Positions 1-5,358 of a stretch of 5,358 nt of DNA are shown piece by piece. Below the pieces are notes generated by a model. That model saw nothing but the letters and a program-made list of their open reading frames with translations, ran no database searches and was not told where the DNA came from. A program made the position numbers and the translations under genes. Origin of the DNA: Campylobacteraceae bacterium (GTDB lineage Bacteria; Campylobacterota; Campylobacteria; Campylobacterales; Sulfurovaceae); assembly GCA_027063105.1 (NCBI GenBank), contig JAMOSL010000170.1, positions 1-5,358 of the forward strand. Reading direction: 5' to 3'. How positions within the stretch are numbered: position 1 is the stretch's first letter; every line of letters begins with the position of its first letter.

Positions 1-565
1 GTGTTATCTTTGGAGCTTTTGGAACAACTGTAAATAGTAGAATAATAGATAATATCGCCATACCTGCTGTTAGGTAAAATAAATTAGGAACTCCATTATC
101 CATTCCTCCAATGATAGGTCCAAGAATCATAGCCGTAGTGAACGATAAAGCTATAACCATTCCCATTGATGCCATAGCATGAGCTCTTTCATCTTCTCTT
201 ACATGGTCACTTATCATTGCTATAATGACTGAACCAATAGCTCCAGCACCTTGTAAAAAACGACCTAATAGAAGCATATAAATATCATCTGCTATACCTG
301 CGATAATAGAACCTATTGCAAATATAATTAAACCTATAAGAATAGTCTTTTTTCTTCCTATTTTGTCACTTAAAACTCCAAACGGAACTTGCAATAGAGC
401 TTGAGTTAATGCATATCCTCCAACAGCTAATCCAATCAGTGTAGAAGTAGCTCCTTCTAATTCTGTGGCGTAAGCAGATAAAACTGACATTACAATAAAA
501 AGTCCTAGAAATCTAAGACCTATAATAAGACTTAAATGCCAGGTTTTTCCAATGATATCTTTCAC
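1..565 (-). CDS. MFS transporter, YajR-like, N-terminal part (runs off left edge)
   Basis: This is the first 188 residues of an inner-membrane major facilitator superfamily transporter; the rest lies beyond the left edge. Seen: a hydrophobic first helix (about residues 11-32), then motif A, GVLSDKIGRKK (63-73), in the loop between helices 2 and 3. RFLQGAGA (102-109) lies in helix 4, and LGPIIGG (148-154) in helix 5 is the antiporter-type motif C. These motifs are typical of proton-coupled drug or metabolite exporters. From memory the sequence resembles Escherichia coli YajR, including the segment around ALTQALLQVPFG, but the substrate cannot be deduced. The start is GTG: an in-frame stop lies at 578-580, no ATG follows it before the GTG, and AAGGA sits 7 bases upstream. 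The next in-frame Met (residue 26) would cut into helix 1. The gene is transcribed away from rdgB. Whether the C-terminal YAM domain of YajR is present cannot be seen. Confidence 0.93.
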   Translation of the reverse strand, partial: MKDIIGKTWHLSLIIGLRFLGLFIVMSVLSAYATELEGATSTLIGLAVGGYALTQALLQVPFGVLSDKIGRKKTILIGLIIFAIGSIIAGIADDIYMLLLGRFLQGAGAIGSVIIAMISDHVREDERAHAMASMGMVIALSFTTAMILGPIIGGMDNGVPNLFYLTAGMAILSIILLFTVVPKAPKIT

Positions 566-567
566 GA

Positions 568-573
568 TATAAT
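568..573 (+). promoter_or_regulatory. Candidate -10 element for rdgB-ciaB
   Basis: TATAAT on the plus strand lies just upstream of the divergent gene's start codon. It would start an rdgB transcript near base 580, with a leader of about 60 bases. No clear -35 is visible. TAGAAT (595-600) is an alternative nearer the gene. Eight bases starting at this element (568-575) form an inverted repeat with 605-612, which contains the opposing candidate -10. Confidence 0.3.
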
Positions 574-577
574 CCTT
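573..577 (-). promoter_or_regulatory. Ribosome binding site fixing the GTG start of the MFS gene
   Basis: On the minus strand this reads AAGGA, 7 bases before the GTG at 563-565. It is the only Shine-Dalgarno-like sequence placed for an in-frame start after the stop codon at 578-580, so it decides the non-ATG start. Confidence 0.75.
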
Positions 578-606
578 TTAATAAATTTTTTTGATAGAAT
601 ATTAGG

Positions 607-612
607 ATTATA
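607..612 (-). promoter_or_regulatory. Candidate -10 element for the MFS gene
   Basis: On the minus strand this reads TATAAT, a perfect sigma-70 -10 hexamer. It would place the transcript start near base 600 and give a leader of roughly 35 bases before the GTG. No good -35 hexamer lies 16-18 bases upstream; TTAACC (638-633, minus strand) is at a 20-base spacing. Campylobacterota housekeeping promoters often lack a clear -35 box, so its absence does not rule this out. In DNA this AT-rich the match could be chance. Confidence 0.4.
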
Positions 613-642
613 GTCCACGATGATTAAAAAAAGGTTAATAAA

Positions 643-1239
643 ATGCAATTAGTATTAGCAAGTTCTAATAAAGGTAAAGTAAGAGAGTTTAATAAGTTGT
701 GTAGTAGTGTTGTTACTCCGTTCAGTGAACTAATGGATAGTTTTGAAATAGTTGAAGATGGAAATACATTTGCAGAAAATGCACTTATAAAAGCAAGAAC
801 AATATATAACATATTAGATGATGATAGCATTGTTATATCTGATGATAGTGGTATTACTGTTCCAATTTTAGGGGATAAACCCAGTATTTATAGTGCTAGA
901 TATGCAGGAGAGAATGCTACAGATAGAGAGAATCTTTTTAAATTAATAGATGATATAAAAGAGACTAAAATAGAAAGAACACCAGCCTATTATACTGCAT
1001 CAATAGCAATGGTTAGTCACTTGGGAGAGTTTGTCGTTCATGGTTGGATGTATGGAAGTGTTATAACAGAGATTCGTGGAGAGAATGGATTTGGATATGA
1101 TCCTATATTTATTCCTGAAGGATATACTAAAACTTTAGGAGAATTAGAGGATTCTGATAAGTCAAATATCTCACATAGAGCAAAAGCATTAAAATTAGCA
1201 AAACCAATTATTAAAATTCTTCAAAGAGAGGTAAAGTAA
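643..1239 (+). CDS. rdgB: RdgB/HAM1-family dITP/XTP pyrophosphatase
   Basis: The product is a cytoplasmic house-cleaning enzyme that hydrolyses non-canonical purine triphosphates (dITP, ITP, XTP) to the monophosphate and pyrophosphate, keeping deaminated bases out of DNA and RNA. At 198 residues it has the usual family length. Seen: the N-terminal strand and nucleotide-binding loop LASSNKGKVREF (5-16), matching the family pattern (A/S)xxNxxKxxE. TFAENA (42-47) follows, then the catalytic acidic segment SDDSG (66-70), where D68 aligns with the family's general-base Asp. SARYAG (84-89), GENGFGYDPIF (146-156, base and phosphate recognition) and SHRAKAL (177-183) complete the signature. The first residues of the strand follow directly from the ATG, and AAGG lies 8 bases upstream, so the start is secure. 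It is divergent from the MFS gene and ends one base before ciaB, so the two are probably cotranscribed. Confidence 0.96.
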   Translation: MQLVLASSNKGKVREFNKLCSSVVTPFSELMDSFEIVEDGNTFAENALIKARTIYNILDDDSIVISDDSGITVPILGDKPSIYSARYAGENATDRENLFKLIDDIKETKIERTPAYYTASIAMVSHLGEFVVHGWMYGSVITEIRGENGFGYDPIFIPEGYTKTLGELEDSDKSNISHRAKALKLAKPIIKILQREVK

Positions 1240-1240
1240 A

Positions 1241-3079
1241 ATGACAAAAAAACAATTTATGGATGATTTGCAAACTATTTATGATGAGTTACAAATGCGT
1301 CAAGCTAAATTAAATGATTATTATAAATTAGTTAATTCTCCACATCCTGAGGCAGAATCTGTTATTAATGAATTTTTAGAAGAGCTTGAAATTAGACCAA
1401 CTAGTGATAATATAATGGCATCTTTAATTAGAATAGTTGGATTAAGAGAAGACTCACTTGAACAAGTTTTGCAAAAATTAGATTTTACTGAAGATGAAAT
1501 TATAGATAAAAAAGAGGACGCTTATCGTTTTGTTAGTCGTTTTTATCTTGATAGACACTCATCCTTAATTGCGTGGATAGAGGATAATAATCTTTTAACT
1601 CCATTCTATAGAACCCTTATCTATGGGGTTAATTCTGTTGGTCAAGCTATGAGTGGTTGGCAGAGTGTATGGACTGCTCGTATAATTCACGGTGTTAATA
1701 GAGATTTATATAGACTTTTTAATGGTGACGAAGAGAAAATATATCAAAAATTAGAGAGAGATGGACTATATGACTTAGATGATACAGGAGCTGTAGGTGA
1801 TAGATGTTATTCTATACTTCATCAAGATAAAGATGGTAAATATCATACTGTATCTTATGCAGAGGCATTCATAAGAGAAGTTACACAAGTTATTTTAGCA
1901 TTAGATGCTTTAGTTAATGGTTTGCAAGAAGAGGTTGATGAGGTCTTCTTTCAAAGAAACGTTTGGATTGAATATATTTCTGCGATAAAACAAGCATTAC
2001 AACACACAAATCCAAATGAACTTATTAGAGAGTGGGCAAATGTAGATAGAGCATGGATGAAAATTACAACTCCTCTTCAAATTGGTCATCCACTAGAATA
2101 TTATGAAGATCATTATAGAAAAGCTGTTGCATTAGAGTGGGATTTAAGAATCATTAATCCAAATCTTCAAAAAAGTTCTAATACCAGAGAGAATATAAAA
2201 CAGTTTGCTTTAAAGCTTGGAGAGAGATTGGGTGGAAAAGCTCCTGCAATACTTGAAAATAATATTAAACAAGTAAATAGAACTCAACTATATATCGGTC
2301 AACCTGTATTATATTATGGAGCAGAGTTTAATGGACTCTTTTCAGCACAAGTTGTTCCAAACGATGAGCAGGTATCAACTGAACTAGGAAAAAAGATATT
2401 TGCTTATGCAGATTTTGTAATGGCATCAAAAAAATCTAAACCAATTATGCGTCTCAATGTAGAAATTATGGGAGAAGATTTTGTTAATAAACAGAGAAAA
2501 TTAATAGAAACAGAACCTCTTCTCTGGCATAAGATTTATGATATTTCAACTATTGGACATGAGTTTGGACATATATTATGGATTACTAAAGATACAGAAC
2601 TTAAAATGAATCGAACTGGTCAGTTTAAAAATATAGAAGAGTTTAAAGCTACAGCTGGTGGACTTATGGCATTTTTCCATAATGAAGATGAAGAGCTGAA
2701 AAAATATTTAGTAGATGATTTGGTTTCAAGAGCTGTTGGACTTATGGCATGGCAATCTGTTGGTGAAGTATTGCCATATTATTGTGAAGGATTAATTCAT
2801 CTTGATATTCTATTTAAGAGTGGAGTAATTACATTTGATGAACAAATTAGAATAGATTATAGTAGATATGATATTATGAAAGCACTATATCAAGAGGCAT
2901 ATAAAGATTTAGTTTCTCAATATATTAGAAAGATAGATGCAGGAAGCTATTTATATAGATATGTATCTAAAGATAAAAATATATATTTACCAAAAGATAG
3001 CTTAGTAAAAGAGTTTGTTGAGTTTTATTACTATAGATATAAAGAGATTGGTCAAGAGAGTTGTACCAAATTAACATAA
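1241..3079 (+). CDS. ciaB: CiaB-family protein with zinc-peptidase-like HExxH motif
   Basis: This 612-residue protein is recognised as a member of the CiaB family, named after Campylobacter invasion antigen B, by overall length and sequence character. In Campylobacter jejuni CiaB is reported to be exported through the flagellar apparatus and to promote host-cell entry; homologues also occur in environmental Campylobacterota, so the ancestral role is probably not invasion. Seen: a mostly helical, acidic N-terminal half with no signal peptide or membrane span, and a conserved-looking central part rich in aromatics. IGHEFGHILW (438-447) contains a perfect HExxH (440-444), followed by EEFKA (466-470), a spacing typical of gluzincin third ligands (HExxH-x21/22-E). 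This resembles the paired HExx(x)H and EE(C/A)(R/K)A motifs of family M49 dipeptidyl peptidases. Peptidase activity is inferred. AGAGAGG at 1225-1231 is 9 bases before the ATG. The gene starts one base after rdgB. No terminator follows. Confidence 0.88.
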   Translation: MTKKQFMDDLQTIYDELQMRQAKLNDYYKLVNSPHPEAESVINEFLEELEIRPTSDNIMASLIRIVGLREDSLEQVLQKLDFTEDEIIDKKEDAYRFVSRFYLDRHSSLIAWIEDNNLLTPFYRTLIYGVNSVGQAMSGWQSVWTARIIHGVNRDLYRLFNGDEEKIYQKLERDGLYDLDDTGAVGDRCYSILHQDKDGKYHTVSYAEAFIREVTQVILALDALVNGLQEEVDEVFFQRNVWIEYISAIKQALQHTNPNELIREWANVDRAWMKITTPLQIGHPLEYYEDHYRKAVALEWDLRIINPNLQKSSNTRENIKQFALKLGERLGGKAPAILENNIKQVNRTQLYIGQPVLYYGAEFNGLFSAQVVPNDEQVSTELGKKIFAYADFVMASKKSKPIMRLNVEIMGEDFVNKQRKLIETEPLLWHKIYDISTIGHEFGHILWITKDTELKMNRTGQFKNIEEFKATAGGLMAFFHNEDEELKKYLVDDLVSRAVGLMAWQSVGEVLPYYCEGLIHLDILFKSGVITFDEQIRIDYSRYDIMKALYQEAYKDLVSQYIRKIDAGSYLYRYVSKDKNIYLPKDSLVKEFVEFYYYRYKEIGQESCTKLT

Positions 3080-3112
3080 ATTTAACACTATTTACTGATA
3101 ATTAGGTTATCT
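3071..3112 (+). promoter_or_regulatory. Possible promoter/operator region before the nosL cluster
   Basis: This lies within the 50-base gap between ciaB and the first nosL-like gene. TTAACA occurs twice (3071-3076 and 3082-3087), 11 bases apart, about one helical turn. The second copy is one mismatch from a consensus -35, and TTATCT (3107-3112) lies 19 bases beyond it as a weak -10; GATAAT (3097-3102) is an alternative at a 20-base spacing from the first copy. A TTAG/CTAA half-palindrome (3102-3105 and 3111-3114) overlaps the -10. This suggests the envelope cluster may have its own start of transcription. The signal is weak and no known operator is recognised. Confidence 0.3.
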
Positions 3113-3129
3113 AAATTAAAAGGAAGAAT

Positions 3130-3672
3130 ATGAAGAAAGTTTTATTGGCGATATTGGTTATGAGTGGTTTATCTACAGCTATAAATGCTCAAATGAAGTG
3201 TGGTGAGGGTAAATGTGGTTCTGCTATGAGTGGCGAAGATAAGCCAAAAATGATGAAAGAGATGTTCCAGAGTGTTTCAGTAGATAAGGCTATTATACTT
3301 CAAAATGGAGATACTAAATTATCTTGTCCAGAGTGTGGTATGAATTTACCTAAATTTTACAAAACAAACCATTCTTCTACAGTTGATGGTAAAGCAAAAC
3401 AATATTGTTCTATTTATTGTCTTGTTGGAGATATTAACAAGGGTTTAAAAGTAAAAGATATTAAAGTTGTTGATGTTGAATCTTTAAAATTTATTAATGC
3501 TAAAGATGCTTTCTATATAGTTGGTAGTTCTAAAAAAGGAACTATGTCTAAAGTTAGTAAATATGCTTTTGCTTCAGAGAAAAGTGCTAAATCCTTTGCA
3601 AAAGATAATGGTGGAGAAGTTTTAAACTTTGATGAAGCTATTAAAAAAGCACAAAATGATTTTAAAAAATAG
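3130..3672 (+). CDS. Periplasmic NosL-family (copper chaperone-like) protein with Cys/Met N-terminus
   Basis: This is a 180-residue exported protein of the NosL family. NosL proteins are Cu(I)-binding chaperones best known for supplying the copper centres of nitrous oxide reductase. Seen: a Sec signal peptide (1-20: two Lys, a hydrophobic core, cleavage likely after AINA), then a mature N-terminus QMKCGEGKCGSAM with two Cys and two Met. The NosL motif CPECGM (66-71) follows, then YCSIYC (92-97), and a C-terminal part AKDAFYIVGSSKKGTM (124-139) whose Met may be a copper ligand as in other NosL proteins. A Lys-rich tail ends the chain. Unlike classical NosL there is no lipobox, so the protein should be soluble in the periplasm. 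AAGGA (3120-3124) is 5 bases before the ATG. It abuts the next nosL-like gene with no gap. Its C-terminal half resembles that of its neighbour (AKDAF...M...KSA), indicating divergent paralogues. Role in N2O reduction is not supported by the visible context. Confidence 0.85.
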   Translation: MKKVLLAILVMSGLSTAINAQMKCGEGKCGSAMSGEDKPKMMKEMFQSVSVDKAIILQNGDTKLSCPECGMNLPKFYKTNHSSTVDGKAKQYCSIYCLVGDINKGLKVKDIKVVDVESLKFINAKDAFYIVGSSKKGTMSKVSKYAFASEKSAKSFAKDNGGEVLNFDEAIKKAQNDFKK

Positions 3673-4278
3673 ATGAAGATATTAATATCTCTATGTATTA
3701 TTATTAGTATATCTTTTTCTAATAATAATACAGCTTTATATAAAAAGGGAGAGAAAATAGTTAATACTCTCTGTAATAAAGATAAAGAACAAGTTATATG
3801 TCCTAAACTATCAAATAGAAAACTAGAAGCAGTTAATTACTATTTAAATAATATTGATTTAAAAGAAACTGACACTAAATTATATATATCTGTTCCAAAA
3901 GATGCTAAATGTCCTGTATGTGGTATGTTCGTTTATAAATATCCTAAATGGAGTACAAAAATGGTTATATCTGGAAAAGATTACTATTTTGATGGCGTAA
4001 AAGATATGATGAAATATTATATATTTAATGGAAATTTTAAATATGATAGAGAGAAAATAGAAAAGATGTTGGTAAGTGATTATTATACACTAAAACCTAT
4101 ATCTGCAAAAGATGCATTTTTTGTATATGATTCTAATGTTTTTGGTCCAATGGGAAGAGAGTTTATTTCATTTAAAGATAAAAAATCTGCTGATACATTT
4201 ATGAAAGACCATAATGGTAAAAAAATATTAAGATTCATTGAAATTACAGATATTTTGGTAATGAAATTAGATGCTTAA
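3673..4278 (+). CDS. Second NosL-family periplasmic protein with cytochrome-c-like N-terminal extension
   Basis: This is a 201-residue paralogue of the preceding protein and probably also an exported metal-binding chaperone. Seen: a short Sec signal peptide (1-16, likely cleaved after SFS) and an extra N-terminal segment (about 20-60) with C34 and C43. The NosL core follows: CPVCGMFVY (80-88), a GKDYYFDGVKDMMKYY segment (101-116) fitting the family, and AKDAFFVYDSNVFGPMG (145-161) carrying the conserved-looking Met160. The second Cys pair of its neighbour (C93/C97) is replaced here by YYFDG. The extension, with KKGEKIVNTLC (24-34) and LSNRKLEAVNYYL (46-58), looks like the two ends of a class I cytochrome c with the haem site removed. 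The ATG directly follows the upstream TAG, with no clear Shine-Dalgarno sequence, so translation is probably coupled. The start is supported by the signal peptide directly after it. Likely operates with the neighbouring permease; the metal is inferred. Confidence 0.83.
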   Translation: MKILISLCIIISISFSNNNTALYKKGEKIVNTLCNKDKEQVICPKLSNRKLEAVNYYLNNIDLKETDTKLYISVPKDAKCPVCGMFVYKYPKWSTKMVISGKDYYFDGVKDMMKYYIFNGNFKYDREKIEKMLVSDYYTLKPISAKDAFFVYDSNVFGPMGREFISFKDKKSADTFMKDHNGKKILRFIEITDILVMKLDA

Positions 4279-4282
4279 TTAA

Positions 4283-4534
4283 ATGATTAGAGAGTTTTAT
4301 ATTTTACTAATATTCCTATCTGTAAGCATCCTATTTGTAATTGTTAATTATTTATCTTTTGATTTAGACAATAGAGATATTATTAGCGTATCTTCTCTTA
4401 CAAAAATACACTCTCCTTCGTTCAGTACACTCTATTTTGAACCTAGATTATTTTCTACAGAAACAGAATTAAATAAATATTACCCAGATATGGGATTAAT
4501 TAATAGAATGGATTTTATATATGAACAAAAATAA
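4283..4534 (+). CDS. Small single-span membrane protein, function unknown
   Basis: I do not recognise a family for this 83-residue protein. Seen: a strongly hydrophobic segment at residues 5-24 preceded by Arg3, so probably a signal anchor with the C-terminus outside the cytoplasm. A roughly 58-residue polar tail follows, containing FSTLYFEPRLFSTETELN (47-64) and YYPDMGLINRMDF (67-79). It has no Cys or His, so it is unlikely to bind copper through thiols. That it is a real gene is supported by position: it begins four bases after the stop of the second nosL-like gene and overlaps the permease gene by 14 bases, and its composition fits an envelope protein. No good Shine-Dalgarno sequence precedes the ATG, so coupled translation is likely. 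It may be an accessory subunit of the permease or an adaptor for the NosL-like proteins; this is inference from gene order only. Confidence 0.7.
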   Translation: MIREFYILLIFLSVSILFVIVNYLSFDLDNRDIISVSSLTKIHSPSFSTLYFEPRLFSTETELNKYYPDMGLINRMDFIYEQK

Positions 4535-5358
4535 TATATTCTTACATTTTCTAACACTTCTTTTATTCAAAGAGAGAGTTAAACATATTGGTATAATAAT
4601 CATATCTATAATAATCATATTTTTATTAAGTAGCGTTCTTTTTATATCTTCATCTATTCAAAGTAGCATAAGTTCAACACTTAAAAATCAACCAGATTTC
4701 ATATTGTCAAAAGTTCAAGGTGCAGAGATTGTTAATACTCCTATAGATTGGATAGATAATATATCTAAAATAGATGGAGTTTCTCAAATTATGGCTAGAG
4801 TATATGGTAGATACCTATTTGAACCAAAAGGAAAAAGTTTTTTAATTATTGGAGTAGATTTTTTTGATGATATAAATCAGAAGCATCTTAAGCAGATTAT
4901 TGATAATATTAACTTAAAAGAGTTCTTTTCATCTGATAATATGATAGTTGGAGATGGTATTAAGAGGTTTATGAATAAACGATTTTATAAAAATAATTTT
5001 TCATTTAAAATGCCTAATGGTGAATTTAGAGATGTAAGAATATATAAAACTATTCCAAGAGAGGCTAATTTAATTTCAAATGATATGATAATTATGTCTA
5101 TTGATTTAGCTAAAGAGATATTTGGAATGAATGATGATGAGGTCACAGATATATCTTTTAATGTTTTGAATAACTCTGAATGGGATACCATTATAACTAA
5201 AATACATCTTCTCTTTTATAATGTAAGAGTTATGAATAGAGATGAAATTTCAAAAGCATATACAGCTTTATATAATTATAAAAGTGGATTCTTTATAATA
5301 TTATATTTGGTTACACTTATTACATTTATGCTAATTTTATATCATAGATATTCAATGG
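4521..5358 (+). CDS. MacB/FtsX-type ABC transporter permease, N-terminal part (runs off right edge)
   Basis: These are the first 279 residues of an inner-membrane ABC permease of the type VII (MacB/LolC/FtsX) kind, which couples ATP hydrolysis in the cytoplasm to movements of a periplasmic domain. Seen: a short cytoplasmic N-terminus with a basic KERVKH stretch (17-22), a first membrane helix (about 23-43, extremely Ile-rich), and a large extracytoplasmic domain (about 44-254) of the MacB_PCD kind. That domain contains DNISKIDGVSQI (79-90), FLIIGVD (107-113), NMIVGDGI (140-147) and NDMIIMSIDLAKEIFG (187-202), each fitting the family. A second helix begins near 255; the remaining helices are beyond the edge. 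The ATG lies inside the end of the upstream small gene, with only a weak AATGGA before it, suggesting coupling. A partner ATPase would be expected downstream. Substrate is unknown; the NosL-like neighbours suggest metal or metalloprotein handling. Confidence 0.88.
   Translation, partial: MNKNNIFLHFLTLLLFKERVKHIGIIIISIIIIFLLSSVLFISSSIQSSISSTLKNQPDFILSKVQGAEIVNTPIDWIDNISKIDGVSQIMARVYGRYLFEPKGKSFLIIGVDFFDDINQKHLKQIIDNINLKEFFSSDNMIVGDGIKRFMNKRFYKNNFSFKMPNGEFRDVRIYKTIPREANLISNDMIIMSIDLAKEIFGMNDDEVTDISFNVLNNSEWDTIITKIHLLFYNVRVMNRDEISKAYTALYNYKSGFFIILYLVTLITFMLILYHRYSM
4592..4621 (+). repeat. 15-bp tandem duplication inside the permease's first membrane helix
   Basis: Two adjacent units (4592-4606 and 4607-4621), TATAATAATCATAT plus one variable base, match at 14 of 15 positions. 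The frame is kept, and each unit encodes four isoleucines plus one residue (Ser, then Phe), lengthening the hydrophobic helix. Each unit also contains TATAAT on the plus strand. Confidence 0.6.

Noticed and set aside
624..830. Minus-strand open frame of 68 codons opposite the start of rdgB
   Set aside because: It lies wholly over the 5' part of rdgB and the intergenic region, has no recognisable product, and is low-complexity Ser/Leu-rich, as expected for an antisense shadow of AT-rich coding DNA.
3068..3083. Small AAATT/AATTT hairpin after ciaB as a terminator
   Set aside because: The stem is only 5 A/T pairs, there is no GC stem, and no T-run follows; it is not a credible intrinsic terminator.
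3688..3696. Possible lipobox (ISLC, Cys8) in the second NosL-like protein
   Set aside because: The residue before the Cys is Leu rather than Gly/Ala/Ser, and the Cys sits in the middle of the hydrophobic core only eight residues in; an ordinary signal peptide cleaved near residue 16 fits better.
3130..4278. The two nosL-like genes as one frameshifted gene
   Set aside because: Each has its own signal peptide, complete CxxCGM core and C-terminal part, so they are tandem paralogues and not fragments.
3130..4278. Assigning the locus to nitrous oxide reductase maturation
   Set aside because: No nosZ, nosD, nosF or nosY-type gene is visible, and the neighbouring permease is of the MacB/FtsX type; family membership alone does not establish that role.
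4570..4580. Recurring GAGAGA strings across the plus-strand genes as a possible repeat or motif
   Set aside because: They arise from Glu-Arg and similar codon pairs (GAG AGA) in AT-biased coding sequence and also serve as Shine-Dalgarno-like sequence by chance; they show no fixed spacing or context.
4985..5191. Minus-strand open frame of 68 codons opposite the permease
   Set aside because: It is antisense to the well-supported permease reading frame, with no motif; treated as a shadow.

Overview
The window is very AT-rich, with protein-coding DNA on nearly every base, short or zero gaps between genes, and A/T-ending codons throughout. A CiaB-family protein, two NosL-family proteins and a YajR-like transporter together point to a member of the Campylobacterota (Epsilonproteobacteria). 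A free-living Sulfurimonas- or Arcobacter-like organism seems most likely, but this is inferred from protein content only; no rRNA or other taxonomic marker is present.

Layout. The left end (1-565, minus strand) is the N-terminal part of a major facilitator superfamily transporter with a GTG start. A 77-base divergent intergenic region separates it from a plus-strand series that runs to the right edge. First comes rdgB (643-1239), the house-cleaning purine NTP pyrophosphatase. One base later comes ciaB (1241-3079), whose product carries a zinc-peptidase-like HExxH motif with a downstream Glu-Glu pair. After a 50-base gap, a second tightly packed cluster begins: two tandem NosL-family periplasmic proteins (3130-3672 and 3673-4278), an unrecognised 83-residue single-span membrane protein (4283-4534), and the first part of a MacB/FtsX-type ABC permease (4521 to the right edge).

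Function. rdgB-ciaB looks like one transcription unit of cytoplasmic proteins. The second cluster looks like an envelope module. Two exported CxxCGM proteins, probably Cu(I)-binding, are translationally coupled to a small anchored protein and a permease with a large extracytoplasmic domain. The inferred role is handling copper or another thiophilic metal, or maturing a metalloprotein, across the inner membrane. Neither nosZ nor an ABC ATPase is present in the window; an ATPase gene would be expected just beyond the right edge. The most notable points are the CiaB metallopeptidase signature, the KCGEGKCG segment at the mature N-terminus of the first NosL-like protein, the cytochrome-c-like but haem-motif-less N-terminus of the second, and the composition of the NosL-NosL-small protein-permease module. 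No tRNA, rRNA, CRISPR, insertion sequence or convincing intrinsic terminator was found, and no stretch over 300 bases lacks a gene.
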